64,000 nucleotides of DNA from Cyclobacteriaceae bacterium (GCA_028284125.1 JANQSI010000013.1:124001-188000); one strand, 5' to 3'; shown: positions 9,051 through 18,030, counted from the first letter of the stretch. Notes: generated from the letters alone by a model not told the origin. Translations and numbers: made by a program.

Positions 9051-9629
9051 ATGGTAGCAGTCGTAAAATACAATGCAGGAAACATTCGGTCAGTGGTAAA
9101 TGCACTTGATCGATTAGGTGTTGAATCTACATTAACCGATAACCCAACTGAACTGAAGTCCGCTGACAAGGTCATATTTCCAGGTGTCGGAGAAGCGAGT
9201 TCAGCTATGAAATACTTGGAAGAAAGAGGTCTCGATGAAGTTCTTAAATCGTTGACTCAGCCTTTTCTTGGGATTTGCCTAGGCATGCAGCTCATGTGTG
9301 AATATTCGTCAGAGAACGACACCAAATGCCTGGGAATTTTTGATGAGACGGTACGTCGATTTCCTAAAGAAGGGATTGTGCCGCACATGGGATGGAACAA
9401 TTTTATTTCTCACAGCGGAGTGTTGTTTGAAGGAATCTCAGCTCTTGACAGCATGTACTTTGTGCACAGCTTTTTCGTAGAAGTTGGACCTGACTCAATC
9501 GCCACCACTGATTATATTTTGCCTTTCTCCTCTGGTTTGCAGAAGGAAAACTACTACGGAGTTCAGTTTCACCCTGAGAAATCGGCGGATGTTGGGCAAC
9601 AACTATTAAAGAATTTTTTGGATTTGTAA
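9051..9629 (+). CDS. hisH: Imidazole glycerol phosphate synthase, glutaminase subunit
   Basis: This is a 192-residue class I glutamine amidotransferase. The nucleophile elbow GICLGMQLMCE (Cys about residue 81) and the HPEKS His-Glu pair near residue 175 complete the catalytic triad, and VVKYNAGNIRSV is the typical N-terminus. It supplies ammonia to HisF for ring closure to IGP and AICAR. Length is normal. It is separated from hisCB by an AT-rich foldback spacer and from hisA by a REP-like palindrome. Confidence 0.96.
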   Translation: MVAVVKYNAGNIRSVVNALDRLGVESTLTDNPTELKSADKVIFPGVGEASSAMKYLEERGLDEVLKSLTQPFLGICLGMQLMCEYSSENDTKCLGIFDETVRRFPKEGIVPHMGWNNFISHSGVLFEGISALDSMYFVHSFFVEVGPDSIATTDYILPFSSGLQKENYYGVQFHPEKSADVGQQLLKNFLDL

Positions 9630-9644
9630 ACAGTAAATAGGAAG

Positions 9645-9665
9645 ATCCTGAAACAAGTTCAGGAT
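9645..9665. repeat. REP-like palindrome between hisH and hisA
   Basis: ATCCTGAA (9645-9652) and TTCAGGAT (9658-9665) form a perfect 8-bp stem around ACAAG, followed by GACT. The GAACTTG-TTC core, read on the other strand, is shared with the hairpin at 57760-57778. It resembles a widespread intergenic repeat with the ATCCTGAA...TTCAGGAT layout. Confidence 0.6.
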
Positions 9666-9680
9666 GACTAGGAGATAAAA

Positions 9681-10400
9681 ATGAGAATAATACCAGCCAT
9701 AGATATTATTGAAGGAAAATGTGTACGTCTATCGCAAGGCGATTACGAAACCAAAAAAATATATAATGAAGACCCTCTTGAAGTTGCAAAATCCTTTGAA
9801 GGTGCTGGACTTAGTTATTTACATCTCGTTGATCTGGATGGAGCAAAGGCAAGTCATATAGTCAATTGGAAAGTGCTGGAAAAAATCGCAACAAGAACAG
9901 AATTAACTATAGATTTTGGTGGTGGCTTAAAGACCAATGAAGACTTGCGGATTGCTTTTGAAAGTGGAGCCAATCAAATCACAGGAGGCAGTATTGCAGT
10001 AAAAGATCCAGATACTTTTACTCAATGGATTAAGGCGTACGGTTCTGATAAAATAATTCTTGGTGCCGATGCAAAGAATGAAAAAATAGCTGTATCAGGG
10101 TGGCAAGAAGGAACTGAGCAAGAAGTGCTTGAATTCATTAGTGAATATGTCAACAAGGAAATCAAGTACGTAATTTCAACAGACATTGATAAAGATGGAA
10201 TGTTAGAAGGACCGTCTTTTGATTTGTATAAGAAGGTTTTGAAAGAATTGCCAGACATTAAACTTATTGCCAGCGGAGGAATTTCCTCGATTGACGATTT
10301 GATTCAACTAAAGGAGTTGGGACTTGAAGGAACAATCGTAGGAAAAGCGATTTATGAAGGATTGATTCGATTGGAAGATTTAAGGGATTTGTTCGATTGA
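9681..10400 (+). CDS. hisA: ProFAR isomerase
   Basis: This 239-residue TIM barrel isomerises ProFAR to PRFAR (pathway step 4). Visible motifs are [20 protein letters not shown] with the first catalytic Asp at residue 8, [12 protein letters not shown] (phosphate loop), the second Asp in [14 protein letters not shown] (about residue 170), and [12 protein letters not shown] with [11 protein letters not shown] at the C-terminal phosphate site. Sequence and length are ordinary. It starts 51 nt after hisH. Confidence 0.96.
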   Translation: MRIIPAIDIIEGKCVRLSQGDYETKKIYNEDPLEVAKSFEGAGLSYLHLVDLDGAKASHIVNWKVLEKIATRTELTIDFGGGLKTNEDLRIAFESGANQITGGSIAVKDPDTFTQWIKAYGSDKIILGADAKNEKIAVSGWQEGTEQEVLEFISEYVNKEIKYVISTDIDKDGMLEGPSFDLYKKVLKELPDIKLIASGGISSIDDLIQLKELGLEGTIVGKAIYEGLIRLEDLRDLFD

Positions 10401-10548
10401 GGGATTGTTTCGATTAAGAGATTAAAATGGATTGATGGATTTTAGATTTATGAATAATTACGATAGTTTTCCAAATAGGTCAGTACTGATTAGCTCGATT
10501 CACTCAAAATCGAAAAAATCTACAATCTACAATCCTAAAATCTCAACC
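10401..10548. repeat. AT-rich GATT/AATC foldback spacer, copy 3
   Basis: The left side has GGGATTGTTTCGATTAAGAG and GGATTTTAGATTT; the right side has AAAATCGAAAAAATC and CAATCCTAAAATCTCAA, roughly the reverse complement. It lies between hisA and the four-helix-bundle gene. An ATG-initiated frame runs through it from 10432 into that gene, but its translation is low-complexity and is judged non-coding. Confidence 0.5.
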
Positions 10549-10941
10549 ATGAATGCTGACCAATTAAAAGATAGAACAAAAAGCTTTGCGGTTAGTGTAG
10601 CAAGGTTCTGTCAGCAAATACATGCAAATCCATTATTAAAACCATACGCTAATCAATTAATAAGAGCATCGAGTTCTGTTGGCGCAAATTATCGAGCAGC
10701 ATGTAGAGCAAAATCAAGTGCAGATTTTATTTATAAGCTGAAAATTGTCGAAGAAGAATGTGATGAATGCATGTTCTTCCTCGAGCTAATTCAAGAGTTG
10801 AAACCTGAAAGTCAGAGTGTGATTGAATCTTCTTGGAAAGAGGCGAACGAAATACTCTCAATAATTGTGGCTTCAATAGGAACTGCAAGAAGAAATCAAA
10901 AAATCCCAAAATCCCAAATCAAAAAATCGGGTAATGCTTAA
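10549..10941 (+). CDS. Four-helix-bundle protein (23S rRNA IVS-type) inside the his operon
   Basis: About 130 residues from the ATG at 10549; a longer frame from 10432 reads through repeat-like spacer and is less likely. Motifs of the family are visible: [37 protein letters not shown], and [22 protein letters not shown]. Members fold as four-helix bundles, were first noted in intervening sequences of 23S rRNA, and are scattered widely in Bacteroidota with unknown function. The C-terminal tail after TARRNQK is low-complexity ([11 protein letters not shown]), encoded by AATCCC/AATC repeats. The last eight bases overlap hisF. Nothing ties it to histidine synthesis; it looks like a passenger gene. 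Confidence 0.8.
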   Translation: MNADQLKDRTKSFAVSVARFCQQIHANPLLKPYANQLIRASSSVGANYRAACRAKSSADFIYKLKIVEEECDECMFFLELIQELKPESQSVIESSWKEANEILSIIVASIGTARRNQKIPKSQIKKSGNA

Positions 10942-11689
10942 GAAACGTATCATACCATGTCTTGATATTAAAGACGGACAAACAGTAAAAGGAGTCAACT
11001 TTGTTGACATACGTTCCGCTGGCGATCCAATTGAATTGGCTAAAAGATATGTCCAAGAGGGAGCAGATGAATTGGTTTTTCTAGACATAACCGCAACCAT
11101 TGAAGGAAGAAAAACATTTGCTGAGCTAGTGAAAAAAATCTCCAAAGAGATCAATATTCCATTTACCGTCGGCGGAGGGATAAGTTCTGTGGAGGACGCC
11201 AGAAAATTGCTCGAGGCTGGTGCCGACAAAATCAGTGTTAACTCGGCTGCAGTAAAGAATCCGACACTTGTTGAAGAATTGTCAACCGAATTTGGCAATC
11301 AATTTCTTGTTGTTGCGATGGATGCCGGATTAATTGACGATGAATGGAAAGTATTTGTCAAAGGTGGAAGAGAAGCTACAGAATTGGATGTTCTTAAATG
11401 GGCTAAGAAAGTGGAGGATTTGGGAGCAGGCGAAATTTTATTGACCTCTATGCAACACGATGGAACTAAAGGTGGGTTTGCAATTGAACTTACCAATCAA
11501 CTGACGGACCTGTTGACTATTCCAGTGATAGCATCTGGTGGCGCTGGTTCAAAAGAACATTTCTCAGATGTATTTCAGCAAACCAAAGCGACTGGTGCAT
11601 TAGCAGCCAGTGTTTTTCATTTTGGAGAAATTCCTATTCCTGAATTGAAAGAGTATTTGAGAAGTAAAAATTTAGATATTAGACTATAA
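10934..11689 (+). CDS. hisF: Imidazole glycerol phosphate synthase, cyclase subunit
   Basis: This 251-residue TIM barrel starts [20 protein letters not shown], with catalytic Asp11, and contains [29 protein letters not shown] (second catalytic Asp about 130), [12 protein letters not shown] and [12 protein letters not shown]. It uses HisH-derived ammonia to make IGP and AICAR. It is normal in length. Its start lies inside the end of the four-helix-bundle gene, so the insertion has kept the reading of the operon intact. Confidence 0.97.
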   Translation: MLKKRIIPCLDIKDGQTVKGVNFVDIRSAGDPIELAKRYVQEGADELVFLDITATIEGRKTFAELVKKISKEINIPFTVGGGISSVEDARKLLEAGADKISVNSAAVKNPTLVEELSTEFGNQFLVVAMDAGLIDDEWKVFVKGGREATELDVLKWAKKVEDLGAGEILLTSMQHDGTKGGFAIELTNQLTDLLTIPVIASGGAGSKEHFSDVFQQTKATGALAASVFHFGEIPIPELKEYLRSKNLDIRL

Positions 11690-11743
11690 GAAAGTTGAAG
11701 ATTAATCGATTGTAAGAATTATTCGAATAAATCCAATAATCAA
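11690..11743. repeat. AT-rich GATT/AATC foldback spacer, copy 4
   Basis: This short spacer between hisF and hisIE reads GAAGATTAATCGATTGTAAG on the left and CGAATAAATCCAATAATCAA on the right, again GATT then AATC. It is shorter than the other copies. Confidence 0.4.
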
Positions 11744-12319
11744 ATGAATCCAAAATCAGACCTAATTCCAGCTGTAATCCAACACTCATTGACCAGCCAA
11801 GTTTTGATGCTCGGTTATATGAATGAAGAATCTTTGGCTAAAACAAAAGAAGAAGGTAAAGTCACTTTTTACAGCAGATCAAAGCAACGACTTTGGACAA
11901 AGGGAGAAACTTCAGGAAATTTCCTAAATGTTGTTTCCATTCAAGAAGATTGTGATCAAGATACCTATTTAATAAAAGTTCTTCCTGAAGGAGAAACTTG
12001 TCATACAGGCGCATACACTTGTTTCGGAGAAAAAGAACCTCAAGGCTTTTTGTATGAGCTACAGCAGATTATACAAGAACGAAAGAACAATCCAACCGCA
12101 AATTCATACACCTCAGAACTTTTTCAGAAAGGCACCAAAAAGATCGCTCAAAAAGTAGGTGAAGAAGCTACCGAGGTAATCCTGGAAGCCATGGACAATA
12201 ACAAAGAACTACTAACTGAAGAAGCATCTGATCTGATGTATCATTTATTGGTTCTGCTTGCCGATCTGGGATTGGAATTACAAGATGTAGACAGAAAGTT
12301 GATGGAGCGTCATAAATAA
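11744..12319 (+). CDS. hisIE: Bifunctional phosphoribosyl-AMP cyclohydrolase / phosphoribosyl-ATP pyrophosphatase
   Basis: The 191-residue fusion performs steps 2 and 3 of the pathway. The N-terminal HisI part (about 1-105) shows MLGYMNEESL, VTFYSRSKQRLWTKGETSGN and the metal Cys residues in EDCDQD and ETCHTGAYTCF. The C-terminal HisE part (about 106-191) shows KKIAQKVGEEATEVILEAM and EEASDLMYHLLVLL, the MazG-like Mg-binding helices. This fusion is usual in Bacteroidota. It is the last gene of the operon. Confidence 0.97.
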   Translation: MNPKSDLIPAVIQHSLTSQVLMLGYMNEESLAKTKEEGKVTFYSRSKQRLWTKGETSGNFLNVVSIQEDCDQDTYLIKVLPEGETCHTGAYTCFGEKEPQGFLYELQQIIQERKNNPTANSYTSELFQKGTKKIAQKVGEEATEVILEAMDNNKELLTEEASDLMYHLLVLLADLGLELQDVDRKLMERHK

Positions 12320-12379
12320 AGTTCATTCTTTTTTTGGGATTCGAAAGGTGGCATTGAAAAAGTCGTCTAACTTTTGACT

Positions 12380-14053
12380 ATGAAAAAATTGTTTTTCCTC
12401 CTAATCCCAAATTTGCTATTTGCTCAATTCACTAACGAACTTTCGATTCCCCCCACTTTAGACGGAACCACATTTAACCTAACCATTGATGAATCTACTC
12501 GTCAATTTTTTGCAGGGCAAACAACACAGACAATCGGATTTAATGGAGATTTTCTAGGCCCAACGTTAATATTCAAACAAGGAGATGCAATAGATATAAC
12601 GGTTAACAATGCTTTAGATGAGCCAACCACGGTTCACTGGCATGGCATGCACGTTTCTCCTGAAGATGATGGAGGCCCTCACACAATTATCGCAGCGGGT
12701 GCAGCATGGAATCCTGATTTTACCGTACTAGATCGCGCTACCACTTTCTGGTATCACCCTCACCTTCATGAAAAAACAAATGAGCATGTAACGAAAGGGG
12801 CCGCAGGCCTCATCATTATTCAGTCAACGGCCGAAGAGGCATTAACACTGCCACGAACTTATGGTGAAGACGATATTCCATTGATTATTCAATGCAAGAG
12901 TTTTAATAATCAAAATCAACTGGATGAAAGAGGGAACGACACACATTTCATGGTAAACGGAACACTTGATCCTTACTTGGAAGTCCCGTCTCAAATGGTT
13001 CGATTTAGGGTTATCAATGGTTCAAATGAGCGGGTGTTGAATCTCGGTTTTGAAGATGACCGAACATTTTATCAAATCGGTTCAGATGGTGGCTTGCTAA
13101 CAGCTCCAGTAGAACTGAATAGAGTGCGATTAGCTTCCGGAGAACGTGCAGAACTTGTAGTCAATTTTTCTGGGGAAAGTGGAAGCACTTTAGGTATGAT
13201 TACCTATGCCTCAGAGTTTGGACCAGGAATACCAGGTGGTGGCGGAGGTGGTGCTCAGGGTTTTGACGGTCTGGATACAGAATTTATGGAAATCCGTGTT
13301 GGAGATCAAACGGCTAGTCCAGTGACTAGCATTTCAATGGCACTAGCGACACATACGCCTTGGAATGAAAGTGAAGCAGATTATGAACGAGAAATTACCA
13401 TGGATGGCGGTGGACCAGGGAATCCATTTAGCCTGGACAATGCCCTTTTTGATATTGATCTTATCAACGAACAAGTTACGCTGGATGATATCGAAATATG
13501 GACAATTACTAATAACACAGGCTTGGCCCATCCTTTTCATATTCATGATGTCCAATTCTATATTTTAGATAAAAATGGAGTTGCTCCGCCTGCCAATGAG
13601 CAAGGATTGAAAGACGTAGTTCTGGTTGAAGCAAATCAATCCGTACGTTTTATTACCAAATTCGAAGATTTTGCTGATCCTCAAGTACCCTACATGTATC
13701 ACTGTCATATTTTACCCCATGAAGATGGAGGAATGATGGGTCAGTTCGTGGTTGTCGAAGAGGAAGTAGCCTTAAATTTTGAAGAGATCAGAAAGCAATT
13801 TAGGATTTATCCGAACCCAGTCACGGATAGAATTATTCGTGTATTGATGCCAGATCAATTGGACCCGCAATCCACCGTCGGCTTCACCATTTTTGACTTG
13901 GCCGGAAAAGAAATCTCCCATTTTCCATCAACCGTTTGTGGTCCTACAAACCTTAAAGTTTTATATCTGGAAGAATATAATCCAGGAATTTATACGCTTT
14001 CTGTATTGGTAGATGGCCAGTATGAATCCAGTATGCGGATGATCATCAAGTAA
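12380..14053 (+). CDS. Multicopper oxidase exported by the type IX system
   Basis: About 557 residues from the ATG at 12380 (a TTG lies two codons upstream). A signal peptide ends near NLLFAQ. Copper ligands appear as WHGMH (about 94-98), WYHPHLH, HPFHIHD (about 386-392) and YHCHILPHEDGG (type 1 Cys-His, about 440-451): a three-domain laccase of the CotA/FtsP type. A Gly-rich loop GIPGGGGGGAQGF sits in the middle. The last 75 residues (FRIYPNPVTDRIIRV ... GIYTLSVLVDGQ) are a T9SS type A sorting domain, so the enzyme is secreted or displayed on the cell surface. It probably oxidises Cu(I), Fe(II) or phenolics; neighbouring genes favour copper. Confidence 0.9.
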   Translation: MKKLFFLLIPNLLFAQFTNELSIPPTLDGTTFNLTIDESTRQFFAGQTTQTIGFNGDFLGPTLIFKQGDAIDITVNNALDEPTTVHWHGMHVSPEDDGGPHTIIAAGAAWNPDFTVLDRATTFWYHPHLHEKTNEHVTKGAAGLIIIQSTAEEALTLPRTYGEDDIPLIIQCKSFNNQNQLDERGNDTHFMVNGTLDPYLEVPSQMVRFRVINGSNERVLNLGFEDDRTFYQIGSDGGLLTAPVELNRVRLASGERAELVVNFSGESGSTLGMITYASEFGPGIPGGGGGGAQGFDGLDTEFMEIRVGDQTASPVTSISMALATHTPWNESEADYEREITMDGGGPGNPFSLDNALFDIDLINEQVTLDDIEIWTITNNTGLAHPFHIHDVQFYILDKNGVAPPANEQGLKDVVLVEANQSVRFITKFEDFADPQVPYMYHCHILPHEDGGMMGQFVVVEEEVALNFEEIRKQFRIYPNPVTDRIIRVLMPDQLDPQSTVGFTIFDLAGKEISHFPSTVCGPTNLKVLYLEEYNPGIYTLSVLVDGQYESSMRMIIK

Positions 14054-14141
14054 CTAGATTTTAGATTGTTAGATTTTATGATTTAGGGATTTTTTTCGAT
14101 TGAGGATTCTAAATCGAATCAATCTAAATCTTTAAATCGTG
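14054..14141. repeat. AT-rich GATT/AATC foldback spacer, copy 5
   Basis: The convergent spacer after the oxidase gene reads TAGATTTTAGATTGTTAG, GATTTAGGGATTTTTTTCG and GATTGAGGATTC, then AAATCGAATCAATC, TAAATCTTTAAATCGTGC and TAATCTA. It is the clearest copy of the GATT-then-AATC foldback design and could serve as a bidirectional terminator. Confidence 0.5.
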
Positions 14142-14504
14142 CTAATCTACTGGGTACGGTACAAAAACGAAATTGGTGAATTGTTCATCGATTACGAACA
14201 GGCAACAAAACTCATCAGCATCTTTATAGTTTGATTTAAAGATCTCTTCATTTTCTACCACGCCTCGCTGAATGAATTCTTCGAGAAATGAAGCGTAATA
14301 GTGCCAATCATTTTCGGCTTGAAACTTTTCAAGCAAAATCTGTCCAATTGGTTGGTTTACCTGACACATCGGAAAAACTGGAAAATCTGAAAAGCCCTGC
14401 TTTCGGATCGCATATGAAGCTTCTTTCAATGATTCTGCCACTTTCACAAAATCAGAAGAAATTGTACCAAGGTATTTTGGATCTAATTCTGGATCGTTTT
14501 GCAT
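14142..14504 (-). CDS. Conserved Bacteroidota protein of unknown function
   Basis: This is a 120-residue soluble protein with no signal peptide. It contains VAESLKEASYAIRKQGFSDF, ENDWHYYASFLEEFIQRG and DADEFCCLFVIDEQF, and ends FVFVPYPVD. I recognise this layout as a small family conserved across Bacteroidota (ordered helix, then a beta hairpin ending in FxFxPYP) but know of no assigned function. It is the last gene on the minus strand before the convergent oxidase gene, 69 nt downstream of the thioredoxin-like gene. Confidence 0.8.
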   Translation of the reverse strand: MQNDPELDPKYLGTISSDFVKVAESLKEASYAIRKQGFSDFPVFPMCQVNQPIGQILLEKFQAENDWHYYASFLEEFIQRGVVENEEIFKSNYKDADEFCCLFVIDEQFTNFVFVPYPVD

Positions 14505-14573
14505 AGTGCAATGTTAGAATTTTTCTAGCTAGGATGTATGATTCAATTTGGTAAACGACTCAGAAGGGTAGAG

Positions 14574-15041
14574 TTAAAACCTCAATGCTTTCAACAGTTT
14601 TTTACTGGTCAAATACTCAAAGTATCGATTTTTAACCACAAATGTTTCGTCTAGAATAACCATCGTAGGCGGAGCGAATTGTCCTTCACGTAACGCGAGC
14701 AGTTGTGCTATTTGATGAACTGGATTTCGAGTTTTTCCAACCTGATCATTTATAAATTGCTGACCTTCAAAAGAGATGGTATCTAAAGATTCTGCATCCA
14801 TACGAACGGCGTAATAAGAATCATTTAATTGCTCAATAACTTCTGAGTTAGTGAATACTACTTTATCCATTTTCCGGCAATAGGTGCACCAATCTGTGTA
14901 AAAATCAACAAATACTTTCTTTGGCCGATTTGCTAGTGAATCGTCCAACTGATCAAAGGATAACCACCTGATACTCTTTTCTTGCGCATTTCCAAAAAAA
15001 AACGAAAGCAAAAAAAACATTATTAGGTAGCCTTTTTTCAT
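14574..15041 (-). CDS. Secreted thioredoxin-fold protein
   Basis: This 155-residue protein has a signal peptide (MKKGYLIMFFLLSFFFGNAQ). The active-site motif WCTYCRKM follows VFVDFYTD at about residues 49-59, and the cis-Pro region is FAPPTMVIL. It belongs to the thioredoxin_7/DsbD-gamma-like group, probably a periplasmic reductase or metallochaperone-type protein. It lies 18 nt downstream of a TonB-dependent receptor in the same direction. That receptor's plug contains a CQNC motif that could be a redox or metal partner; this is inference. Confidence 0.88.
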   Translation of the reverse strand: MKKGYLIMFFLLSFFFGNAQEKSIRWLSFDQLDDSLANRPKKVFVDFYTDWCTYCRKMDKVVFTNSEVIEQLNDSYYAVRMDAESLDTISFEGQQFINDQVGKTRNPVHQIAQLLALREGQFAPPTMVILDETFVVKNRYFEYLTSKKLLKALRF

Positions 15042-15059
15042 AGTTGGCGCACATCAATA

Positions 15060-17435
15060 CTAAAGCAGGTTCCCGATTTTTAGAGAAATAAACACAGAGC
15101 GTGGAGCTGCTGGCCCATAGATGTAATCTGAATCCCTGGTGGGTCCGATATCAAAATCATCCTGATAGCTGTTGAATGCATTTTTAACTCCGCCACTCAA
15201 TTCCATATGGAATTCATCTTGAACTTCAAAGTGATAAGTAGCCTTAATATTTAAATCAAAAAAAGCTTCTGATTCATTCAAAGCAATGAACCCTGATTCA
15301 CTCACAACTCTTGGCACGATCATACTTCCGGTATATGTTCCGGTTAAGTCAATTCCAAAATTTTCAGACAAAGTCCAATTTGAGTTGAAGTATCCATATA
15401 CGTTAGGTGTCCTGACAAATTCATCTGTAGCCACGAGTGACTCGCTACCAGGCGCGGAACTTTCAGGCTCAAATAAAACCTGGGTTTCGTCGAAAGTGGA
15501 AGTCTGAGCTGTGCCACCTAGCTGGAAGGAAAATTTTCTTGATGGTGAATAACCTAATTCAAAGTTGGAGCCAGAAACGACAGCTCCAGAACCATTCCTT
15601 ACTTCTTCTAGTATGGATCCATTTGGAAGTGTAACACCTGTGCTCACCTGAACAAAAGGATTATTTAATTGAGTGTAAAAACCTTCAACCAAAAAGTTGG
15701 TCTGTGCAGTACCAAAATCTCTAGTGAAATTCAATGAGGCTGTGTACGCATTGGATGTTTCCTTCTCCAAATCATTCGAGAGAATTACAAATTGAGGTTC
15801 ACCCCCTACCGAAGATATATGAAGATCTTCATTGAACGCTTGTGGTGCACGGAATCCCCTGGAGTAGCCACCACGTAATTGCACATTCTCATTGAGCTTG
15901 TATAAAAGGGTAAGCCTGGGGCTAAAGACTCCAAAATCTTCGTCTGAAGTACGCACCACATTTCCTACCTGATAAAAACCATCGACATTTGTAAGATCAT
16001 AACGAGCACCAATTAGCGTAGTTAATCGACTGTTTGGCTTCCATTCGTACTGTCCGAAAAAACCCAAAGCATTTACCTCTTGGTCAACCACGCGGTTATA
16101 ACCTGCAATTTCATCTTCTGTCTTGTATCGTTGATTTTCTACTCCAAATGTGAAAGTATCGGAGTTACCCATGTCACGGATGTATTGAGTACCAGCAACC
16201 AGAGCGATATCGTCTGTGTTGCCATAGGCATTGATAGCCAACAAACTGTCTTCCGCTGTTCTACCTCCCCCAAGACCACCATAATAACTTCCGCGATCGG
16301 TCATTTGAGAGGACACGTACACTGAAAATCTATCGCGTTGTTTAGATGTCCAGAAATCGTAAGTTAACCCTGTAAATACGGTATTGTGCTCCAATTCCTC
16401 TGTGATATCAGTAAAATGAGGAGCAAGATCTAGCCTGTTGCCACCACGTCTATATTCCTCAATAGCACTAAAATCTACGGATATTTTACTTGATTCATTA
16501 GGCTTCATAAAAGCCTTAGCGCCCAAAATATTGTTTTTAATTTCAACTAGTTCGGTGAACCCATCACCATTTGCATCAAAGCTTTCCCGATCACGAAACA
16601 TTCCATAGAATGTCACACCGCTATTAAGATCCTCACTTACAATCGATCCATTTAAATTGACCACTTGATCCATCGCTTCTCCATCTATGAGGGAAAAATA
16701 AGAGCCAGCTTCCCAAGTGTTGACCACAGGCTCTTTAGTAATGATATTGATTGTACCTGCAATGGCGTTGCTGCCATAAAGCGCAGATCCCCCACCACGG
16801 ACTACTTCAATTTGTTCTACAATATTGGTCGGAATCTGATCGAGTCCATAAACACTATTTAAAGCGCTAAATACAGCGCGACTGTTAATTAAAATTTGGG
16901 AATAGCTACCATCCAAACCATTAAGTCTCACTTGAGTAAATCCACAGTTCTGACAGTTGGTTTCTACGCGAACTCCTGGTTGGTAGCTAAGACCTTCAGA
17001 AATAGCAATCGATTGAGTGGCCTTTAACATCTTTGAGTTAAGCACATTTACAACGACAGGAGCTTCCCTTTTGTCCAACTCATACCGTGTCCCACTCACA
17101 ACCACTTCTTCTAAGCCGAGCAAGTCTTCCACAATATCTATTTCAATAGTTGTAGTTTGACCAGCAATCACATTTAAAGTTTGAACCCCTGATCGATAAC
17201 CGACCGAGCTGATCAAAAGCGTAACTTCTCCAGCAGGAACGTTCTCTATAGCAAAATTCCCCGATGCATCAGCAATTGTGCCGATTGATTCATTTTCTAG
17301 CTGCACTGTGGCAAACGAAACGGCTCTATTATTTGAGATAATTTTTCCACTAATTCCTCCAGTTTGTGCGTTGACATTATACGCTAATACCGCTAAAAGT
17401 AAATACGCTGAAGCTGTGAAACATTTTATATTCAT
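15060..17435 (-). CDS. TonB-dependent outer-membrane receptor with carboxypeptidase-like domain
   Basis: This is a 791-residue protein. Order: signal peptide ending at VNAQ; CarboxypepD_reg-like beta sandwich (about 27-105); plug domain from EEVVVSGTR to GTINIITKEP; then a 22-strand-type barrel ending in VFISLKIGNLL. The plug carries NCQNCGFTQVRLNGLDG, a CxxC motif characteristic of one receptor subfamily. The plug carries the conserved RGGGSALYGSNAIAGTI. The ligand is unknown. Pairing with a thioredoxin-like protein downstream and divergence from copper-type genes suggests metal or metallophore uptake. It is not paired with a SusD gene, which argues against glycan import. Confidence 0.9.
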   Translation of the reverse strand: MNIKCFTASAYLLLAVLAYNVNAQTGGISGKIISNNRAVSFATVQLENESIGTIADASGNFAIENVPAGEVTLLISSVGYRSGVQTLNVIAGQTTTIEIDIVEDLLGLEEVVVSGTRYELDKREAPVVVNVLNSKMLKATQSIAISEGLSYQPGVRVETNCQNCGFTQVRLNGLDGSYSQILINSRAVFSALNSVYGLDQIPTNIVEQIEVVRGGGSALYGSNAIAGTINIITKEPVVNTWEAGSYFSLIDGEAMDQVVNLNGSIVSEDLNSGVTFYGMFRDRESFDANGDGFTELVEIKNNILGAKAFMKPNESSKISVDFSAIEEYRRGGNRLDLAPHFTDITEELEHNTVFTGLTYDFWTSKQRDRFSVYVSSQMTDRGSYYGGLGGGRTAEDSLLAINAYGNTDDIALVAGTQYIRDMGNSDTFTFGVENQRYKTEDEIAGYNRVVDQEVNALGFFGQYEWKPNSRLTTLIGARYDLTNVDGFYQVGNVVRTSDEDFGVFSPRLTLLYKLNENVQLRGGYSRGFRAPQAFNEDLHISSVGGEPQFVILSNDLEKETSNAYTASLNFTRDFGTAQTNFLVEGFYTQLNNPFVQVSTGVTLPNGSILEEVRNGSGAVVSGSNFELGYSPSRKFSFQLGGTAQTSTFDETQVLFEPESSAPGSESLVATDEFVRTPNVYGYFNSNWTLSENFGIDLTGTYTGSMIVPRVVSESGFIALNESEAFFDLNIKATYHFEVQDEFHMELSGGVKNAFNSYQDDFDIGPTRDSDYIYGPAAPRSVFISLKIGNLL

Positions 17436-17541
17436 TTACCCGTGTTAAAGTTTCAATTAGCCCAATTAAACCACAAAGTTAGAGGAAGAGTTTCACCATT
17501 CATCCATAGATCAGGTACCACTGATGTAATTTATCGGGAAG

Positions 17542-17557
17542 TATGACCAAAGTCATA
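17542..17557. promoter_or_regulatory. Dyad TATGAC-N4-GTCATA in a divergent promoter region
   Basis: A perfect 6+4+6 palindrome lies 37 nt before the small-protein start at 17594 and 107 nt before the divergent TonB receptor. Dyads with a four-base spacer suit Crp/Fnr-family dimers. No regulator of that family is in the window. Confidence 0.45.
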
Positions 17558-17593
17558 TCAGTTTAGAAACAATCGATCGAACATTGCCCAACT

Positions 17594-17959
17594 ATGAGAC
17601 GGTTCATAGCCATCATATTGTTGGGCGGAATTTTAACCCATCTATTCTACAGTTCAGGGTTATTGATTGACTATTATGCCAATTTGGAAATGTATAAAGA
17701 GTTGTGTGAAAATAAAGAGATGCCACAACTCAAGTGTGATGGTAAATGTATTCTAGCTGAGAAAATTGCAGCGGCAAACAAAGAGAGAAGCCAAAACAAT
17801 TCCACCGTCCCGCCCATTCCACTAATCAACCTGCAGTATCTAACCAGCACATTTCAAATAAATTTTAATACCACAGCATCTTTAATTGTTCACCAGAGAA
17901 TGTGGCTGGATCCCTTTTCAAAAAAAGTAGTTTTCGACATATTCAAACCGCCGATATAG
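17594..17959 (+). CDS. Small membrane-anchored Cys-containing protein of a metal-related operon
   Basis: This 121-residue protein has one hydrophobic N-terminal segment (RFIAIILLGGILTHLFYSSGLL) followed by YYANLEMYKELCENKE and QLKCDGKCILAEKIA. The three cysteines (CX9CX3C) just after the membrane segment are the notable feature; the rest is low in recognisable motifs and ends DPFSKKVVFDIFKPPI. I have seen this layout in small Bacteroidota proteins next to TonB receptors but know no function. It heads a three-gene run with an YtkA-like lipoprotein and a copper-type receptor, so a periplasmic metal role is the best guess. Confidence 0.75.
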   Translation: MRRFIAIILLGGILTHLFYSSGLLIDYYANLEMYKELCENKEMPQLKCDGKCILAEKIAAANKERSQNNSTVPPIPLINLQYLTSTFQINFNTTASLIVHQRMWLDPFSKKVVFDIFKPPI

Positions 17960-18030
17960 TTTTTGATATACTAAAAATGGGTTCATGATAACCCATTGAA
18001 ATTCTTTTTCTAATATCAAAAACTACACTA

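Noticed and set aside
8951-9175. 74-codon minus-strand ORF over the hisCB-hisH spacer
   Set aside because: It translates the AT-rich foldback spacer and the reverse of hisH; no family features.
10873-11298. 141-codon minus-strand ORF opposite hisF
   Set aside because: Shadow of hisF; the sense gene is certain.
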